Shown here: positions 1 to 9,033 of the stretch, piece after piece
Layout: every line of letters starts with the position of its first letter
How positions within the stretch are numbered: the first letter of the stretch is position 1
From: Brachybacterium epidermidis
GTDB taxonomy: Bacteria > Actinomycetota > Actinomycetes > Actinomycetales > Dermabacteraceae
NCBI RefSeq assembly: GCF_015209585.1
Contig: NZ_JADEYR010000002.1
Span: 1 to 64,000 of the forward strand
DNA length: 64,000 nucleotides
Direction: 5' to 3'
The notes under the pieces: model-generated
The model's database searches: none
What the model was told of the DNA's origin: nothing
Seen by the model: the letters and a program-made list of their open reading frames with translations, nothing else
Translations under genes and position numbers: made by a program

Positions 1-305
1 CCCACGACGGTTTCACCCTCCACGACCTCACCACCTACGAGGTCAAGCGCAACGAGGCCAACGGCGAGGACAACCGCGACGGCACCGATGACAACCGCTC
101 CTGGAACCACGGATTCGAAGGGGAGCCCGGGGGCCACGACGACGCGGCCGGCGCCCCGGGGGGCGCCCCGGCGCGGGGCCGCCGCCCCCGCCCGACTCAG
201 CTGCGGTGGGCGTACAGGTCCCGCAGCACGGCGACCTCGGCGAGGTGGTGGATCAGCTCGCGGTTGATGTGGGCCACCAGCGCCGCGCGAGGGCGCTGCG
301 CGTAG
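1..305 (+). pseudogene. glgX: 3'-truncated glycogen debranching enzyme GlgX (remnant)
   Basis: Reading frame 3 opens at the window edge with HDGFTLHDL, then [11 protein letters not shown] and NRSWNHG, which are signature stretches of bacterial glycogen debranching enzymes (GH13_11, removing alpha-1,6 branches from glycogen). In the family some 200 further residues follow, including the segment ending in NNNAYCQD. Here the similarity stops about nt 125 and the frame runs through Gly/Pro/Arg-rich sequence to a TAG at 303-305, overlapping the opposite-strand DinB gene. The 5' part lies outside the window. I read it as a gene that has lost its C-terminal catalytic-barrel end and C-terminal sheet domain by deletion. 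The glycogen gene glgC lies 2.5 kb downstream. Confidence 0.7.
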
Positions 306-826
306 GGCCCTTCGGCGGGGCCGCAGGGGACCTGCAGGTCCTCCTCGCTCCAGGCCCGCACGCCGCTCATCCAGCGCTCGTACTCGCGGTCGAACTGGGC
401 CAGGGCCTCCGCGGCGTTGGTGGCGTAGTCCCAGGTCATGTAATCGGCCTCCGGCCCGTCGAGGTGGGCGTGGCTGCGCACCGCCAGCACCCCGACGATC
501 AGGTGGCCCAGTCGCCAGGCAATGGTGGTGAACGGTGCGGGCTGCGGCTCAGGGAAGGCGAAGTCGATCACGGTGTCCCCCGCGCCGCCCTGGATCGCAC
601 CCTCAGGCAGGTCCTGGTCGGGCAGGCGCGGGTGGACGGTCCAGGCCCGGCCGCCGCCGGCGGGGTCGTACAGGTACTCCTGGTCGGTCAGGCCCTCGAG
701 TCGAGGGCGTGCGGCGCCGAGGACGTGCTGGTCGATCTGCTCGACGAGCTCGGCGTGGAGGCTGACGGCGGGCTCGCTGCTGGCGGGATTTCTGCCGGCG
801 GGTTTGGTGCGGTCGGTGGGTGACAT
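197..826 (-). CDS. DinB-family protein
   Basis: A 209-residue protein of the DinB/YfiT-like four-helix putative metalloenzyme fold. Family-type features are the central [12 protein letters not shown] segment, with the helix-2 histidine, and the C-terminal [20 protein letters not shown], with further metal-ligand histidines. The start at 826 was chosen because GAGGAG lies just upstream; the open frame extends much further 5' but only through low-complexity sequence of the neighbouring gene. It overlaps the 3' end of a second DinB-like gene on the same strand and both diverge from a WYL regulator, a common arrangement. The substrate is unknown; homologues are thought to be thiol-dependent S-transferases or stress proteins. 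Confidence 0.85.
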   Translation of the reverse strand: MSPTDRTKPAGRNPASSEPAVSLHAELVEQIDQHVLGAARPRLEGLTDQEYLYDPAGGGRAWTVHPRLPDQDLPEGAIQGGAGDTVIDFAFPEPQPAPFTTIAWRLGHLIVGVLAVRSHAHLDGPEADYMTWDYATNAAEALAQFDREYERWMSGVRAWSEEDLQVPCGPAEGPYAQRPRAALVAHINRELIHHLAEVAVLRDLYAHRS

Positions 827-1515
827 GGCGGGTCTCCTCGGGTGGTGGTGGGTCGTCTGTGGCGGTCGGTCGTGGGCGGGGAGAAGTAGGGGGCGGCGGC
901 ATTGGCAGCAGGGTTGGCGGCAGCCGGGTGGGAGGGCGGTCCCCAGCCCGCCGGTGGCCAGGTCTCCCCGTCGGCCCGGGCGTTCAGCTCGTAGGCGCCC
1001 TTGCCGTCGATGGACTCGCGGATGATGTCGGCGTGGCCTGCATGGCGGGCGAACTCCTCCACCAGGTGCAGGGCGCACCAGCGCACGTTCCACTTCTCCT
1101 CCCCCGTGAACCAGGGCGCCTCGGGGACCGGCACCAGGACGTCCAGATCCGCCTCTCGGATCACCTGGGCCACCTGCTCGGCGGTCTGCTCGAGCTCGGC
1201 GATCAGCCCGTCGGCGTCATCCTGGGGACGCAGCGCATCCGTGACCACCCCGGTTTGCTCCTGCTCGGCGTCACCGGAGGAGTCCGACGGCTCGGGGTAC
1301 TCGGGAGCGGAGCGGATCGTGAGCACGTAATCCGCCGCCACCCGGATGCAGTGGCGGGCCAGGGTGCCCAGGTCGAATGCCGAGGCGCTGGGCCTGGCGG
1401 CCAGCTGCTCCCGGGAGAGTCCCTGCAGGGTGGTGGCGAGCTGGTGGAGCTGCTGGCTCACGAAGGTGGCGAGCGCATCGCGCTCGTCGGTCACGTCGGC
1501 GGTGAGGAACGGCAT
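688..1515 (-). CDS. DinB-like (DUF664-type) protein with anomalous C-terminal tail
   Basis: The first ~170 residues resemble DinB/DUF664 proteins: LARHCIRVAADYVL in the second helix and WCALHLVEEFARHAGHADIIRE near the end supply the usual histidine ligands, and DGKGAYELNA closes the domain as expected. The start at 1515 is preceded by AAGGAGAG. After about residue 190 the frame continues for ~90 residues of Pro/Ser/Thr-rich sequence and runs 139 nt into the next DinB gene, which looks like loss of the normal stop rather than a real domain. The long tail is probably a recent mutation. It shares its divergent promoter region with the WYL regulator. Confidence 0.75.
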   Translation of the reverse strand: MPFLTADVTDERDALATFVSQQLHQLATTLQGLSREQLAARPSASAFDLGTLARHCIRVAADYVLTIRSAPEYPEPSDSSGDAEQEQTGVVTDALRPQDDADGLIAELEQTAEQVAQVIREADLDVLVPVPEAPWFTGEEKWNVRWCALHLVEEFARHAGHADIIRESIDGKGAYELNARADGETWPPAGWGPPSHPAAANPAANAAAPYFSPPTTDRHRRPTTTRGDPPCHPPTAPNPPAEIPPAASPPSASTPSSSSRSTSTSSAPHALDSRA

Positions 1516-1620
1516 CGGTCTCTCCTTCGGTCCGCGGTCAACGGCCGGCAGGGCCGACGACCCGGGGGGCTGCTCTGCGACCCGGATGGGCCGCTCGAGG
1601 CACACTCTCCCGGCTGGTGC

Positions 1621-1635
1621 GGACAGTTTCTGTCC
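1621..1635. promoter_or_regulatory. Perfect palindrome between DinB genes and WYL regulator (candidate operator)
   Basis: GGACAG-TTT-CTGTCC is a perfect 6+3+6 inverted repeat 24 bp before the WYL-regulator ATG, inside the intergenic region shared with the divergent DinB genes. Autorepression from a shared palindrome is usual for this type of cluster. The link to this regulator is inference. Confidence 0.6.
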
Positions 1636-1658
1636 TCAGAGTGCGGCAGACTCCTTCC

Positions 1659-2657
1659 ATGAGCGATGTGACCCGGCGTGCCCTGCGGTTGCTGTCCCTG
1701 CTGCAGTCGCGCAGCGTGTGGACCGGCCCGGAACTCGCGGCGGAGCTGGGCGTGACCACCCGGACGGTGCGCCGGGACGTGGACCGGCTGCGCGAGCTCG
1801 GCTACCCGGTGCTGACCTCGAACGGGCACGGCGGCGGATACCAGTTGGGGGCAGGCCGGGAGCTGCCCCCGCTGCTGCTGAGCGAGAAGGAGGCGGTGGC
1901 GGTCGCCGTTGGCCTGCGCCTCACGGCGGCCGCCGGGATCGAGGGATTGGACCAGGAGGCGCTGCGGGCCCTGGCCGCACTGGAGCGGATCCTGCCGGGG
2001 GCGCTGAGGGCAGAGGTGGGGGCGGTCAGTGAGGCGATGGGTGTGGTGGGGCGAGCCCTTCCGCAGGTCAGCTCGGATGTGCTGTTGGAACTGGCCACCT
2101 CCGTGCGGGACCGGGTGCGGGTGCGGTTGGACTACCGGCGCGGGGACGGGGAGCGCTCACAGCGCCGGCTGGAGCCCCACAGGGTGCTCGCGGTGGACGG
2201 CCACTGGTATCTGTACGCCTGGGACCTGGACCGCGAGGACTGGCGCACCTTCCGCCTGGACCGCATGGCTGAGGTGCACGCAAGCACCTTCGGCTTCACT
2301 CCGCGCGAGACCGGTGACGTGGAGCAGGCCGTGCGGGAGGCGATCGCCGTGAGTCCCTACCCGAAGGAGGTGACGGTGCGGGTGCACCTGCCGGTCGAGC
2401 AGGTGAGCGCCATGGTGCCCGCCCGCGCCGGCACCCTCACGGCCGACGGGCCAGATGCGTGCCTGCTGCGGGCGGGAGGCAACGACCTGCGCGGGATCGC
2501 CCTGCACCTGACCTGGATGGATGGGCGGATCGAGGTGATCGACCCGCCCGAGCTGCTGGAGCAGTTCACGTGGATCGCACGGCGGGCGGGTGAGGTGGCG
2601 GGCGACGTCGACGGTGCGGACAAGGGCCGACGGCCGGATGAGCCGGGGTCAGGGTGA
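1659..2657 (+). CDS. WYL-domain HTH transcriptional regulator (YafY family)
   Basis: A 332-residue regulator. An N-terminal HTH_11-type winged helix (ELGVTTRTVRRDVDRLRELGY, residues about 30-50) is followed by a WYL domain, with HRVLAVDGHWYLYAWDLDREDWRTFRLDRM holding the WYL-like core and the ligand-binding arginines, and a C-terminal WCX extension. Such proteins sense small ligands or nucleic acids and often control a divergent DinB-type gene. The start was set at 1659 because an earlier in-frame start at 1617 would run through the palindrome at 1621-1635. There is no strong ribosome-binding site, so the mRNA may be nearly leaderless. Confidence 0.9.
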   Translation: MSDVTRRALRLLSLLQSRSVWTGPELAAELGVTTRTVRRDVDRLRELGYPVLTSNGHGGGYQLGAGRELPPLLLSEKEAVAVAVGLRLTAAAGIEGLDQEALRALAALERILPGALRAEVGAVSEAMGVVGRALPQVSSDVLLELATSVRDRVRVRLDYRRGDGERSQRRLEPHRVLAVDGHWYLYAWDLDREDWRTFRLDRMAEVHASTFGFTPRETGDVEQAVREAIAVSPYPKEVTVRVHLPVEQVSAMVPARAGTLTADGPDACLLRAGGNDLRGIALHLTWMDGRIEVIDPPELLEQFTWIARRAGEVAGDVDGADKGRRPDEPGSG

Positions 2658-2854
2658 GTCGATCAGGTCCCGCATGATCTGTGAGGGGGTGACGCGGCGC
2701 TGCCGCGGGCGTCCCCTGAATGGGCACCCGCCCTACCGCTCGTTCGGGCCATTGCTGGATCGGACCCCGGATCGTGGCGGTTCTCCGGTGGATCCCCAGC
2801 ATCGGGGCGTACAAAACCACCATCCCTTTCCGCCCAGCACCTGAAAGGAACCCC

Positions 2855-3988
2855 ATGCGCATCCCACGAATGCTCGCGATCGTCCTGGCCGGCGGTGCCG
2901 GGTCACGGCTGGACGCCCTCACCGACCACCGCACCAAACCGGCGGTGCGGGTGGCGGGCAACTACCGGCTGATCGACGTGGCCCTGTCCAACCTGGCCAA
3001 CAGCCACGTGCGCGACGTGTGGGTGGTGGAGCAGTTCCTGCCGCACGCCCTGAACGAGCACCTGTCCAACGGCCGGCCCTGGGACCTGGACCGCACCCAC
3101 GCCGGACTGCGGATCCTGGCCCCGTTCACCGGCGGCACCGGGGAGGGCCTGCCCCAGGGCAACAGCGACAGCCTGTGGCACTTCCGCAGGCAGATCGCTT
3201 CCTTCGAACCCGAGCTGGTGCTGGTGATGAGCGCCGATCACCTGTTCACGCTGAACCTCACCGACGTGGTGGACACCCACCGGGACGCCGGCGCCGACCT
3301 CACCATCGTCACCACCCGCCACGACGGCGACGCCAGCCGCTACGGCGTGGTGAAGGTGGGCACGAAGGGCGTGATCGAGGAGTTCTGGTACAAGCCGGAG
3401 GAGCCGCCCACGGACCTCGTGGTCACCGAGACGTTCTGCTTCGACGGGCCGGCCCTGCTGACAGCCCTGGAGGAGCTGGGTGGAGAGGACGGCCTGGACG
3501 ACTACGGGGAGGACCTGATCCCCCACTTCGTCGAGAACCACACCGTGGTCGAGCACCGGCTGGAGGGCTACTGGCAGGACATCGGCACCCTCAGCGCCTA
3601 CTGGCGCGCGCACATGGAGCTGCTGGACGGCTCCGGCGTGGACCTGGACGATCCCGAGTGGCCGATCTTCACCGCCCCGCCGCAGCTCGTGCCCGCACGA
3701 GTGGGCAGCAGCGCCGACGTCGCCGAGTCCATGCTGGCCTCCGGCTCGGTGGTGAAGGGGGTCGTGCGGCACAGCGTGATCGGCCCGTCGGTGCAGGTCG
3801 AGGAGGGTGCCCACCTCGAGGACTGCGTGGTGCTGGACGGGGCCCGCATCGGTGCCGGCGTGCACCTGAGCGGGTGCATCGTCGACGAGGGCGCACAGCT
3901 GGAGGGCCCCATGGAGGTCCGCACCAGGGACTGCGTCACCCTGATCAACGGTGCCGGCGAGGTGGTGCGCACCGAGCAGGTGGGGTGA
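2855..3988 (+). CDS. glgC: Glucose-1-phosphate adenylyltransferase (ADP-glucose pyrophosphorylase)
   Basis: Makes ADP-glucose from ATP and glucose-1-phosphate for glycogen or maltosyl-glucan synthesis in the cytoplasm. The 377-residue protein has the nucleotidyltransferase motif LAGGAGSRL (residues 11-19), KPAV, the substrate-binding GTGEGLPQG and the metal-binding MSADHL. The C-terminal third is a left-handed beta-helix with hexapeptide repeats (SVVKGVVRHSVIG, DCVVLDGARIGAG). The start at 2855 is preceded by GAAAGGA. It is slightly shorter than the usual 400-410 residues because it lacks part of the N-terminal extension. The downstream gene is convergent, separated by a short GC hairpin. A truncated glgX lies nearby on the same strand. 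Confidence 0.9.
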   Translation: MRIPRMLAIVLAGGAGSRLDALTDHRTKPAVRVAGNYRLIDVALSNLANSHVRDVWVVEQFLPHALNEHLSNGRPWDLDRTHAGLRILAPFTGGTGEGLPQGNSDSLWHFRRQIASFEPELVLVMSADHLFTLNLTDVVDTHRDAGADLTIVTTRHDGDASRYGVVKVGTKGVIEEFWYKPEEPPTDLVVTETFCFDGPALLTALEELGGEDGLDDYGEDLIPHFVENHTVVEHRLEGYWQDIGTLSAYWRAHMELLDGSGVDLDDPEWPIFTAPPQLVPARVGSSADVAESMLASGSVVKGVVRHSVIGPSVQVEEGAHLEDCVVLDGARIGAGVHLSGCIVDEGAQLEGPMEVRTRDCVTLINGAGEVVRTEQVG

Positions 3989-3991
3989 GCG

Positions 3992-4007
3992 CCGCCCGAC
4001 CGGGCGG
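3992..4007. terminator. GC-rich hairpin between convergent genes
   Basis: CCGCCCG-AC-CGGGCGG is a perfect 7-bp stem filling the 21-bp gap between the convergent glgC and GH2 genes. There is no T-tract, so it may act as a transcription barrier in both directions rather than as a canonical intrinsic terminator. Confidence 0.45.
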
Positions 4008-4009
4008 GG

Positions 4010-6523
4010 TCAGTCCTGCTGCTCGCGCGCCCGTCCACGGGCGCGGGCGACCAGGTCGTTCGCACTCATGATGACGCCGGGGGCGAGGAACGCCTGCGGA
4101 TCCAGATCCGCCCGGGAGCGCACCATGATCACTGCCGTCTCCCCGGCCAGCAGGGTGTGCAGCTGGGTCTCGGCCACCGCGTCCGGGTCCACCTTGTCGG
4201 CCAGCACGCACAGATCGCGCACAGTGCCGGAGGCGCTCACGATGATCTGGTACCCGTCATCGACACGGCGGACCGTCGCCTCCACGGCGTCCTCGGGAAG
4301 GGCGCTGTCCTTGTCCTCGGCGAAGAAGTGCACGGTGCGGCCATGGCCCTCGGTCGACTCCACCACGAGCACTTCCCGGTCCGCGTCCTGCGGGGTGGCG
4401 AGGTCCTCCGGGATCCGCACCGATGCCACGCTGCGCGGGGGCACCTCGACATCGATCTCGGTTCGCGCCAGCACCTGGCCGGTGTGGTCCTGGCGGCGCA
4501 GCAGCAGACGCGAGTCGAGCTGCTCGTCCGTGTCGTTGCCGACCGAGACGATCTCGCCGTCCTCACGTGGCTGCACGGTGATCAGGACGGGCGCGTAGAT
4601 GTCCCGCAGGGCGTACCACAGCAGCTTGCGGCGGCCGTCGCCGTCGACCGCGGCCCAGCTGGTCACGGGCCAGCAGTCGTTCAGCTGCCACACGAGGGTC
4701 CCGGCGCACACCGGCCAGTGCGACCGGTAGTGCCCGATCCCGCAGATCAGGGCGCGGGCCTGGTTCAGCTGCGTGGTGAAGTGGAAGTCCTCGTAGCCCA
4801 CCGGTGCCGGCACGTGGGCAGCGAAGCCGCGGTACAGCTTGTCCTGGCCGCCCGAGGCCTTCTGGTGCGACAGCATCGTCTCGGAGTCCTCGCGCAGAGG
4901 GCGCTCGCTGACCATCCGCTCCACCGTGGCGTAGTTCGCTGCCCCCTGGTAGCCGAACTCCGCGGAGAAGCGGGGCACGTTGTCGCGGTACCGGGTGTAG
5001 TCGTTGTCGTCACCGCTCCACCACGCCACCCAGTTGTGGATGGTTCCGTGGTCGGGGTTGCCCGGCTTGGAGACGTCCCCGCGGGAGTAGGGGCTCGAGG
5101 GAGAATAGCTGCGGGTCGGGTCCAGCTCGGCCATCAGTGCCGGGAACAGGTCGAGGGAGTACCCCAGGCCCCAGGCCGCACCCTCCTCGAGCTTGTCCTT
5201 CCAACCCCACGTGTAGTACCCGATGACGTTCTCGTTCGAACCGTTCCAGTGCACCAGGGAGGGGGGCCAGGCCAGGCGCACGATCTGCTCGCGCGCCTCG
5301 GCCTCGATCTCGCTGCGCAGCGGCTCCTGCTCCGAGTAGGCCGCGCAGGCCATGGCGAAGTCCTGCCACACCAGGATCCCCAGTTCGTCGCACAGGTCGT
5401 ACAGCACGTCGGACTCGTACAGTCCGCCGCCCCAGACCCGCAGCGTGTTCATCCCTGACTCGACGGCATCCATGATCGATCGTCGGTAGTCGTCCGTGGT
5501 CAGGCGCGTGGGGAAGCAGTCCTCGGGGATCCAGTTGGCACCCTTGGCGAGGACGGGCCGGCCGTTGACCGTGAAGGTGAAGCTGGTGCCGATCTCGTCG
5601 GGCTCCTCGACCACGCGGGCGGTGCGGAAGGCGATGCGGTGCTCGGTCCGGTCGAGCTCCGCGCCCTCACCGTCACGGATGCTGATCGCGATCCCGTAGA
5701 GGGGCTGCTCACCGTAGCCGCGGGGCCACCACAGCTCAGGATGCGGCACCCGCACCCGCACATCCGCGCCGTCCTGGTCCTCGGGGATCCTCCTGGTCGC
5801 GGTGGCGGCCACGACACCGTCGGCGTCCGTGATCTCCACCTCGACGGTGACGGGGGCGGCGTCCCCTGCCCGCTCGAGGCCCACGGCGAGGTCCACGAGG
5901 CCGTCCTCACCGTCGAGGGTGACCTGCGGGCGCACGGATCCCAGGCGCGCCGTCGACCACTCCTCGAGGCCGATCGGCCCGGCGATGCCGCTGGTGACCA
6001 GCACCGGCCCCCAGTCCCAGCCGAAGTTGCACGCCATCTTCCGGATCGCGTTGTAGGGCAGGTCGTTGCCGCTGAACGGCATCTCGCCGAGCACCTGGAT
6101 GTTCTCCCGGGCGGTGCGCAGCGGGGAGGCGAACAGGATCTCCAGCTCGTTCTCCCCCTCGAGGAGGTGCTCGCGCACGTCGAATCGCCAGGAGCGGTGC
6201 TGGTTCTGGACCTGCGCCACGAGTTTACCGTTCAACCTGATGGTCGCCGCGGTGTCCAGGCTCGCAGCGACCAGATCCGTCCGCTGCGCGCCCCGGTCGC
6301 TCCAGGTGAACCGTGTGAGGTACCGGGCGTCGACCTCGCCGGTCCAGGCCAGGTCGTGCTCGTTGCGGTCGAGGTACGGGTCCGGGATCAGGCCCGCGCT
6401 CAGCAGGTCGGTGATCATGGTCCCCGGCACGGTCGCAGGGACGTCGCGCGCCTCGAAGGGGGCGGGGCCGTCGACGATCGACAGCGTCCAGTCGTCGTGC
6501 AGGGGACGGTGGGTGATGCTCAC
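4010..6523 (-). CDS. GH2 beta-mannosidase
   Basis: An 837-residue cytoplasmic glycoside hydrolase family 2 enzyme that removes terminal beta-mannose. Domain order is the jelly-roll sugar-binding domain (1-190), an Ig-like domain (~200-305) and a TIM barrel (~310-620) followed by beta-sandwich domains. The acid/base glutamate is E431 in HWNGSNEN and the nucleophile is E522 in SAEFGYQ; both contexts are typical of the beta-mannosidase branch. The GTG start at 6523 has AAGGAG six bases upstream. It is the last gene of a minus-strand run with a GH3 enzyme and DhaKL, suggesting use of beta-linked manno- or gluco-oligosaccharides taken up by another locus. No signal peptide is present. Confidence 0.88.
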   Translation of the reverse strand: MSITHRPLHDDWTLSIVDGPAPFEARDVPATVPGTMITDLLSAGLIPDPYLDRNEHDLAWTGEVDARYLTRFTWSDRGAQRTDLVAASLDTAATIRLNGKLVAQVQNQHRSWRFDVREHLLEGENELEILFASPLRTARENIQVLGEMPFSGNDLPYNAIRKMACNFGWDWGPVLVTSGIAGPIGLEEWSTARLGSVRPQVTLDGEDGLVDLAVGLERAGDAAPVTVEVEITDADGVVAATATRRIPEDQDGADVRVRVPHPELWWPRGYGEQPLYGIAISIRDGEGAELDRTEHRIAFRTARVVEEPDEIGTSFTFTVNGRPVLAKGANWIPEDCFPTRLTTDDYRRSIMDAVESGMNTLRVWGGGLYESDVLYDLCDELGILVWQDFAMACAAYSEQEPLRSEIEAEAREQIVRLAWPPSLVHWNGSNENVIGYYTWGWKDKLEEGAAWGLGYSLDLFPALMAELDPTRSYSPSSPYSRGDVSKPGNPDHGTIHNWVAWWSGDDNDYTRYRDNVPRFSAEFGYQGAANYATVERMVSERPLREDSETMLSHQKASGGQDKLYRGFAAHVPAPVGYEDFHFTTQLNQARALICGIGHYRSHWPVCAGTLVWQLNDCWPVTSWAAVDGDGRRKLLWYALRDIYAPVLITVQPREDGEIVSVGNDTDEQLDSRLLLRRQDHTGQVLARTEIDVEVPPRSVASVRIPEDLATPQDADREVLVVESTEGHGRTVHFFAEDKDSALPEDAVEATVRRVDDGYQIIVSASGTVRDLCVLADKVDPDAVAETQLHTLLAGETAVIMVRSRADLDPQAFLAPGVIMSANDLVARARGRAREQQD

Positions 6524-6573
6524 TGATGCTCCTTGGGTCGGAATGGTCGAGCGTAGTCGGGTGCCGTGCGGCG

Positions 6574-9012
6574 TCAGTGCTCCTCGCGCTCCCCACGGCC
6601 CATGCGGTGGCCCTGGGGGCGCACTGCGGCGAGGTAGCCGAGCACGTGGCGGGCAGCTTCCTGCATCTCGCCCAGGGTGAGTCCGTCCTGGGCCCGGTGG
6701 CTCTCCAGGACGCCTTCGTCCCTGACCGGCTGCTGGCTGTGGATCGAACCGGGCATGAGCACGTCGACTCCCGCGCGCACGCGATAGCCGCTGTCGTGCA
6801 GGGCCGGGAAGTCCGGGTCCTGCGCCATCCGCATCCACCAGTCGGTCATGACCAGACCTGTGAAGCCCCACTCGCCGCGCAGGATCGAGGTGATCAGGTC
6901 GTAGTGGTAGTGGCCCCATACGCCGTTGATCTTGTTGTACGAGGTCATGATCGCCCACGGCGAGGACTCGCGCACCATCAGCTCGAAGCCGCGCAGGTAG
7001 ATCTCCCGCAGCGCCCGCTCCGAGACCCGCACGTCGACCTGGCTCCGCTTGAACTCCTGGTTGTTGCAGGCGAAGTGCTTGGGGCAGGCGGCCAGTCCCT
7101 GGGACTGGATGCCGTTGACCTGGGCCGCGCCCGTGAGGCCGGAGACCAGCGGATCCTCCGAGAAGTACTCGAAGTTGCGGCCGCACAGCGGGTCGCGCTG
7201 GATGTTCATACCGGGGCCGAGCAGGATGTCCGACCCCTTGCGGGACATCTCCTGGCCGTGCCGTGCGCACAGCCCCTGGACGGCCTGCGGATCCCAGGTG
7301 GAGGCGAGTGCGGTGCCGCAGGGCAGCAGGGAGGCGTGCGTGGACAGTCGGATCCCGGAGGGCCCGTCGGTGGTGATCGCGGGGATGACCCCGCGGTCAC
7401 GCAGCGCCCTGCTGACACCGCCGAGGGCCCCGGCGTTGCCTGCGGCACCCAGCGGGCTGTCCATCGTCACGTCGCCGTAGGTGAGGTCGGCCAGCTCGCG
7501 GGGGGTGAGGGTGGCGATGAAGTCGTCCAGCCCGGCGGTGCCCTCCAGGACCTCCTCGAAGGTGGGCTCGTCCCCGACGGGTGGGTCCACGGCCTCGGGC
7601 AGACGGTCGAGGATGCGCTGCTTGAGCGAGGTGGTGCGGGTGGGCACGGGTGCGTACCCGATCCGAGGGTCGCCGTTCTCGTCGTGCTCGAGCACGATGC
7701 GCTCGAAGCCGTGGGCGGGATCCACCGCGGCGGCCTCCTCGAGCTGCTGGACCACGCGCAGTTCGGTGATGTCGACACCGCCGGCGTCATGGGCGCTGCG
7801 CACGTCGTGCCCGACATGGAAGCGGTAGCTGCCCGCCTCCAGCACGTAGGCGCTGCGGTGGCCGGTGGCCCCGGCATCGTCGTAGGAGGCGAGATCGGCC
7901 CAGGCAATGGGCAGCTCCATCTCACGGCTCTCCCCGGGGGCGAGCTCACCGGTGCGGCCGAAGGCCGCGAGGGCGCGCAGCGGCTGGGACAGTTCGCCGG
8001 AGGGCTTGTGCACGTACACCTGCACGACCTCGTCCCCGGGACGGTCGCCGGTGTTGGTGACGCGGGCGCGCACCAGGATCGTGCCCTCATCGGCATGGAC
8101 ACCGGTCGGCTTGATGTCGAACCGGGTGTAGCCGAGACCGGATCCGAAGGGGAACAGCACCTTCTCCGGAGCGAAGGTCTCGAAGTAGCGGTAGCCGACG
8201 AACACGTCCTCGACGTACGCGGTGACGTCCGCATCGCCGAAGTGCCCGGCGGAGGGGTGGTCCTGGTAGCGGCGGGCGAAGGTGGCGGTCAACCGACCAC
8301 CGGGTTCGACCGCGCCGGTGAGCACGTCGGCCGTGGCACGGCCGCCCTCCATCCCGCCCGCCCAGGCGATCATCACGCCGTCGAGCGGGTAGTTCTCCGT
8401 CCAGCTGAGGTCGATCACGTTGCCGCCGTCGACGATCACGACGGTGCGGTCGAAGGCTCCGGTGACCTGGGACAGCAGCGCGTGTTCGGCATCCGTCAGG
8501 TAGTAGGAGCCCCCCGCCAGCTCGGCGTCGCGGTCCTCCCCCGCAGCGCGGCCGATCACCACGACGGCGGCCTCGTTCCGGCCGGCGGCTTCGCGCACCG
8601 CGTCGTCATCGAGCGGCATCTCGGGGTAGTGGCGCGGCCAGGCACCCCAGTGCTCGCCGGGGTCGGCGGGGTTCTGCTCGCACCAGGCCTCGTACTGCTG
8701 GGCGAGCTGCAGGTCCACCTCCACCCTCCCGCTCTCGCGCAGGGAGTCCAGCAGGTTCGTGACGTACGGGGGGTTCACGTCGCCACCGGAGCCGTAGCCC
8801 ACCGCGATCCAGTCCTTCTGGATGCGTCCGAACAGCGCGAGGCGGGTGCCCGCGGTGAAGGGCAGCACGTCGTTCTCGTTGCGCAGCAGCACCGTTCCCT
8901 TCGCCGCCATGGCGCGGGCACGGGCGACGAGGTCGGGGTCGACGCTGCGGTCGGTGTCCGCTGCAGCGCTGGTGAAGGACTGGGACAGCAGGCCGTCGGT
9001 CATGGCACCCAT
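6574..9012 (-). CDS. GH3 beta-glucosidase-type hydrolase with permuted domain order
   Basis: An 812-residue GH3 enzyme in which the usual order is swapped. The alpha/beta sandwich comes first (KGTVLLRNENDVLPF at ~38-52; GGNVIDLSW), then a fibronectin-III-like domain (~320-400), and the TIM barrel lies at the C-terminus. The barrel includes GPGMNIQRDPLCGRNFEYFSEDP, KHFACNNQE and the nucleophile D724 in GLVMTDWW. Such permuted GH3 enzymes are known from several bacterial beta-glucosidases. The start could be 9012 or the ATG three codons later; neither has a strong ribosome-binding site. The gene lies 21 bp after dhaL and 50 bp before the GH2 gene on the same strand, so co-transcription is likely. 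The exact sugar specificity is not readable. Confidence 0.88.
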   Translation of the reverse strand: MGAMTDGLLSQSFTSAAADTDRSVDPDLVARARAMAAKGTVLLRNENDVLPFTAGTRLALFGRIQKDWIAVGYGSGGDVNPPYVTNLLDSLRESGRVEVDLQLAQQYEAWCEQNPADPGEHWGAWPRHYPEMPLDDDAVREAAGRNEAAVVVIGRAAGEDRDAELAGGSYYLTDAEHALLSQVTGAFDRTVVIVDGGNVIDLSWTENYPLDGVMIAWAGGMEGGRATADVLTGAVEPGGRLTATFARRYQDHPSAGHFGDADVTAYVEDVFVGYRYFETFAPEKVLFPFGSGLGYTRFDIKPTGVHADEGTILVRARVTNTGDRPGDEVVQVYVHKPSGELSQPLRALAAFGRTGELAPGESREMELPIAWADLASYDDAGATGHRSAYVLEAGSYRFHVGHDVRSAHDAGGVDITELRVVQQLEEAAAVDPAHGFERIVLEHDENGDPRIGYAPVPTRTTSLKQRILDRLPEAVDPPVGDEPTFEEVLEGTAGLDDFIATLTPRELADLTYGDVTMDSPLGAAGNAGALGGVSRALRDRGVIPAITTDGPSGIRLSTHASLLPCGTALASTWDPQAVQGLCARHGQEMSRKGSDILLGPGMNIQRDPLCGRNFEYFSEDPLVSGLTGAAQVNGIQSQGLAACPKHFACNNQEFKRSQVDVRVSERALREIYLRGFELMVRESSPWAIMTSYNKINGVWGHYHYDLITSILRGEWGFTGLVMTDWWMRMAQDPDFPALHDSGYRVRAGVDVLMPGSIHSQQPVRDEGVLESHRAQDGLTLGEMQEAARHVLGYLAAVRPQGHRMGRGEREEH

Positions 9013-9033
9013 TGTCGTACAGGGGCGGGGCCC

